From CAYSBK01 sp964429265 (GTDB lineage Bacteria > Planctomycetota > Phycisphaerae > Sedimentisphaerales > Anaerobacaceae), in the NCBI GenBank assembly GCA_964429265.1, contig CAYSBK010000156.1, forward strand, positions 1-5,524: a stretch of DNA of 5,524 bases. The letters are read 5' to 3'. The notes below the pieces were generated by a model. The model did no database searches. It was not told where the DNA came from and worked only from the letters and a program-made list of their open reading frames with translations. The position numbers and the translations under genes are program-made. Below are positions 4,453 to 5,524 of this stretch, one piece after another (within the stretch, counting starts at the first letter, position 1; each line of letters starts with the position of its first letter).

Positions 4453-5524
4453 CTAATCGCACAACTCGGCAACTTCAAGCCAGTGACGACTCAAAACGGC
4501 AAAATCAAACATATCAACATAACCATCGTCGTTGAGGTCGCCCCTTGCGGCCGCTACCGAATCGGGTACTCTGCCGACGATAACGACGCAATCGATGCCC
4601 TCGATGGGTGAGCCGTCCAGCAGCCTGCCGGACAACCGCAGCGGCACGACATCGCCCGGGGCGAGGCCGGGCGTTTCGAAAGCCAGTTTCTCTGCGAGGG
4701 CCGGCGTCCTGAACTTGAGCATCAGGTCGAGATAGCCATCCGGGCCGGTGGTATTGCAGTCGCACTGGTTGGCGTCGTAGAGAGGTCCGGCGACGTCCTC
4801 GTAGCTGCTGCGAATCGCCCCGATCTCTTCCAGCCGGATAGAAGCAACGTCGATACTCTTGACGTCAAAGTTCTCGGTGCCGAGTACGGCCACCGGCAGC
4901 ACGCCCCTGCCGGCCAGATTAAGCGGATTGGGACAACTGCCCGGCTTAATATCAACGACCACCGGCCGAGCTTCTGTGCGTGCATAAAGCACTTCCACCT
5001 CCTGAGCCGAGAGAGCCCGGTTCCAGACCATAACCTCGTCGATTTTGCCATTCCACCACCACCGCGTTCTTTCCGAGTTCGAGCCTATGGTTACGTCGCG
5101 GTCGACGGCCATCGTAACTCCTGTAAAACCGTCAAAAGTTTGCGTTTGCAATACGCCGTTGACATACATCCTGACTGCGCCCGTGTTGTTATCCCAGGTT
5201 ACGGCGGCGTGCTGCCACATCGCTGCAGGCCAGTAAGCATTATCCGAATGTAATGTAGTGCCTCCACCAGCATCGTTAGCAATGTGCAGAACCAATTGCC
5301 CCGGTGGGTCGCTTCCTGGGGCGATCGAGAGAAACAAGTCTCCTGGATGTGCAGCTTCAGCACCGTTTTTCTCAAAAAGCGGCCGCCAGCGACTGAGCGA
5401 ACCGTCTATGGTAACAGCCGGATTGAACCACACCGATATCGCACCGGACCCTAAGTTGGCAAGTGCCGCTGGCCGGCCGATATTTACGTAGTCGTCCAAG
5501 CCGTCGAAATCGAGGGCGCCGTCC
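4453..5524 (-). CDS. C-terminal part of a secreted LamG-domain protein with DIKPGS-type and dockerin-like C-terminal modules, 5' end outside the window
   Basis: The frame is open from the right edge to TAG at 4455-4453, giving 356 visible residues. It starts inside a LamG (concanavalin-like) domain: ALDFDGLDDYVNIG (3-16), WQHAAVTWD (103-111), VRMYVNGV (117-124) and NGKIDEVMVWNRALS (158-172). The second module, about 188-318, begins DIKPGSCPNPLN and has Cys at 197, 254, 256 and 311 plus an Asp/Gly-rich segment GPDGYLDL; I recall this block from many bacterial extracellular proteins but know no function for it. The last 30 residues carry one dockerin/EF-hand-like loop, D329-x-N331-x-D333-G-x-V336-x3-D340, followed by FAVLSRHWLE; real dockerins have two. 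Such proteins are usually exported, and binding of polysaccharide or protein is a family-based guess. A start at the TTG at 5499 would cut off the first LamG strand, so the gene continues upstream. It converges on rseP across 65 bp and is functionally unrelated. Confidence 0.85.
   Translation of the reverse strand, partial: DGALDFDGLDDYVNIGRPAALANLGSGAISVWFNPAVTIDGSLSRWRPLFEKNGAEAAHPGDLFLSIAPGSDPPGQLVLHIANDAGGGTTLHSDNAYWPAAMWQHAAVTWDNNTGAVRMYVNGVLQTQTFDGFTGVTMAVDRDVTIGSNSERTRWWWNGKIDEVMVWNRALSAQEVEVLYARTEARPVVVDIKPGSCPNPLNLAGRGVLPVAVLGTENFDVKSIDVASIRLEEIGAIRSSYEDVAGPLYDANQCDCNTTGPDGYLDLMLKFRTPALAEKLAFETPGLAPGDVVPLRLSGRLLDGSPIEGIDCVVIVGRVPDSVAAARGDLNDDGYVDMFDFAVLSRHWLEVAELCD

Noticed and set aside
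5497..5499. TTG as the start of the LamG gene
   Set aside because: The eight upstream codons in frame encode DGALDFDG, the conserved first strand of LamG, so the gene continues past the window edge.

Overview
The window looks like a chromosomal segment of a planctomycete, most likely class Phycisphaerae (Sedimentisphaerales-like). This rests on three things. The minus-strand gene at the right end carries the LamG, then DIKPGS-type, then single C-terminal dockerin-like motif layout that I associate with secreted proteins of that group. The RseP homologue is much longer than the proteobacterial form. A peptide at the left edge (NKPNFKKAEMN) resembles one I recall from Phycisphaerae hypothetical proteins. 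The assignment is inference and recollection, not a search result.

Layout. Positions 1-144 hold the 5' part of a possible minus-strand gene that leaves the window on the left; it has a well-placed AGGAG but no recognisable function. Positions 145-989 contain no convincing protein gene but are full of structure. There is a 19-bp direct repeat whose two copies both fold into hairpins, and a strong minus-strand intrinsic terminator at 366-403. Several further hairpins lie upstream of that terminator on the same strand, suggesting an untranslated or small RNA. Three near-identical 20-bp dyad elements (126-145, 698-717, 787-806) are present, the last overlapping a likely promoter. A G-rich hairpin (878-927) lies in the leader of the next gene.

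Positions 990-4387 hold two co-directional housekeeping genes 47 bp apart, probably one operon. dxr encodes the first committed enzyme of the MEP isoprenoid pathway. The second is an rseP-type site-2 intramembrane metalloprotease with an extra N-terminal membrane helix and three to four PDZ-like modules. dxr and rseP lie near each other in many bacteria (in E. coli within frr-dxr-uppS-cdsA-rseP-bamA); here uppS and cdsA are not between them and a long non-coding region precedes dxr. A hairpin with a short T run after rseP probably ends this unit.

Positions 4453-5524 hold the convergent 3' part of a gene for a secreted LamG/dockerin-like protein, truncated by the right edge. It is functionally unrelated to the two housekeeping genes.
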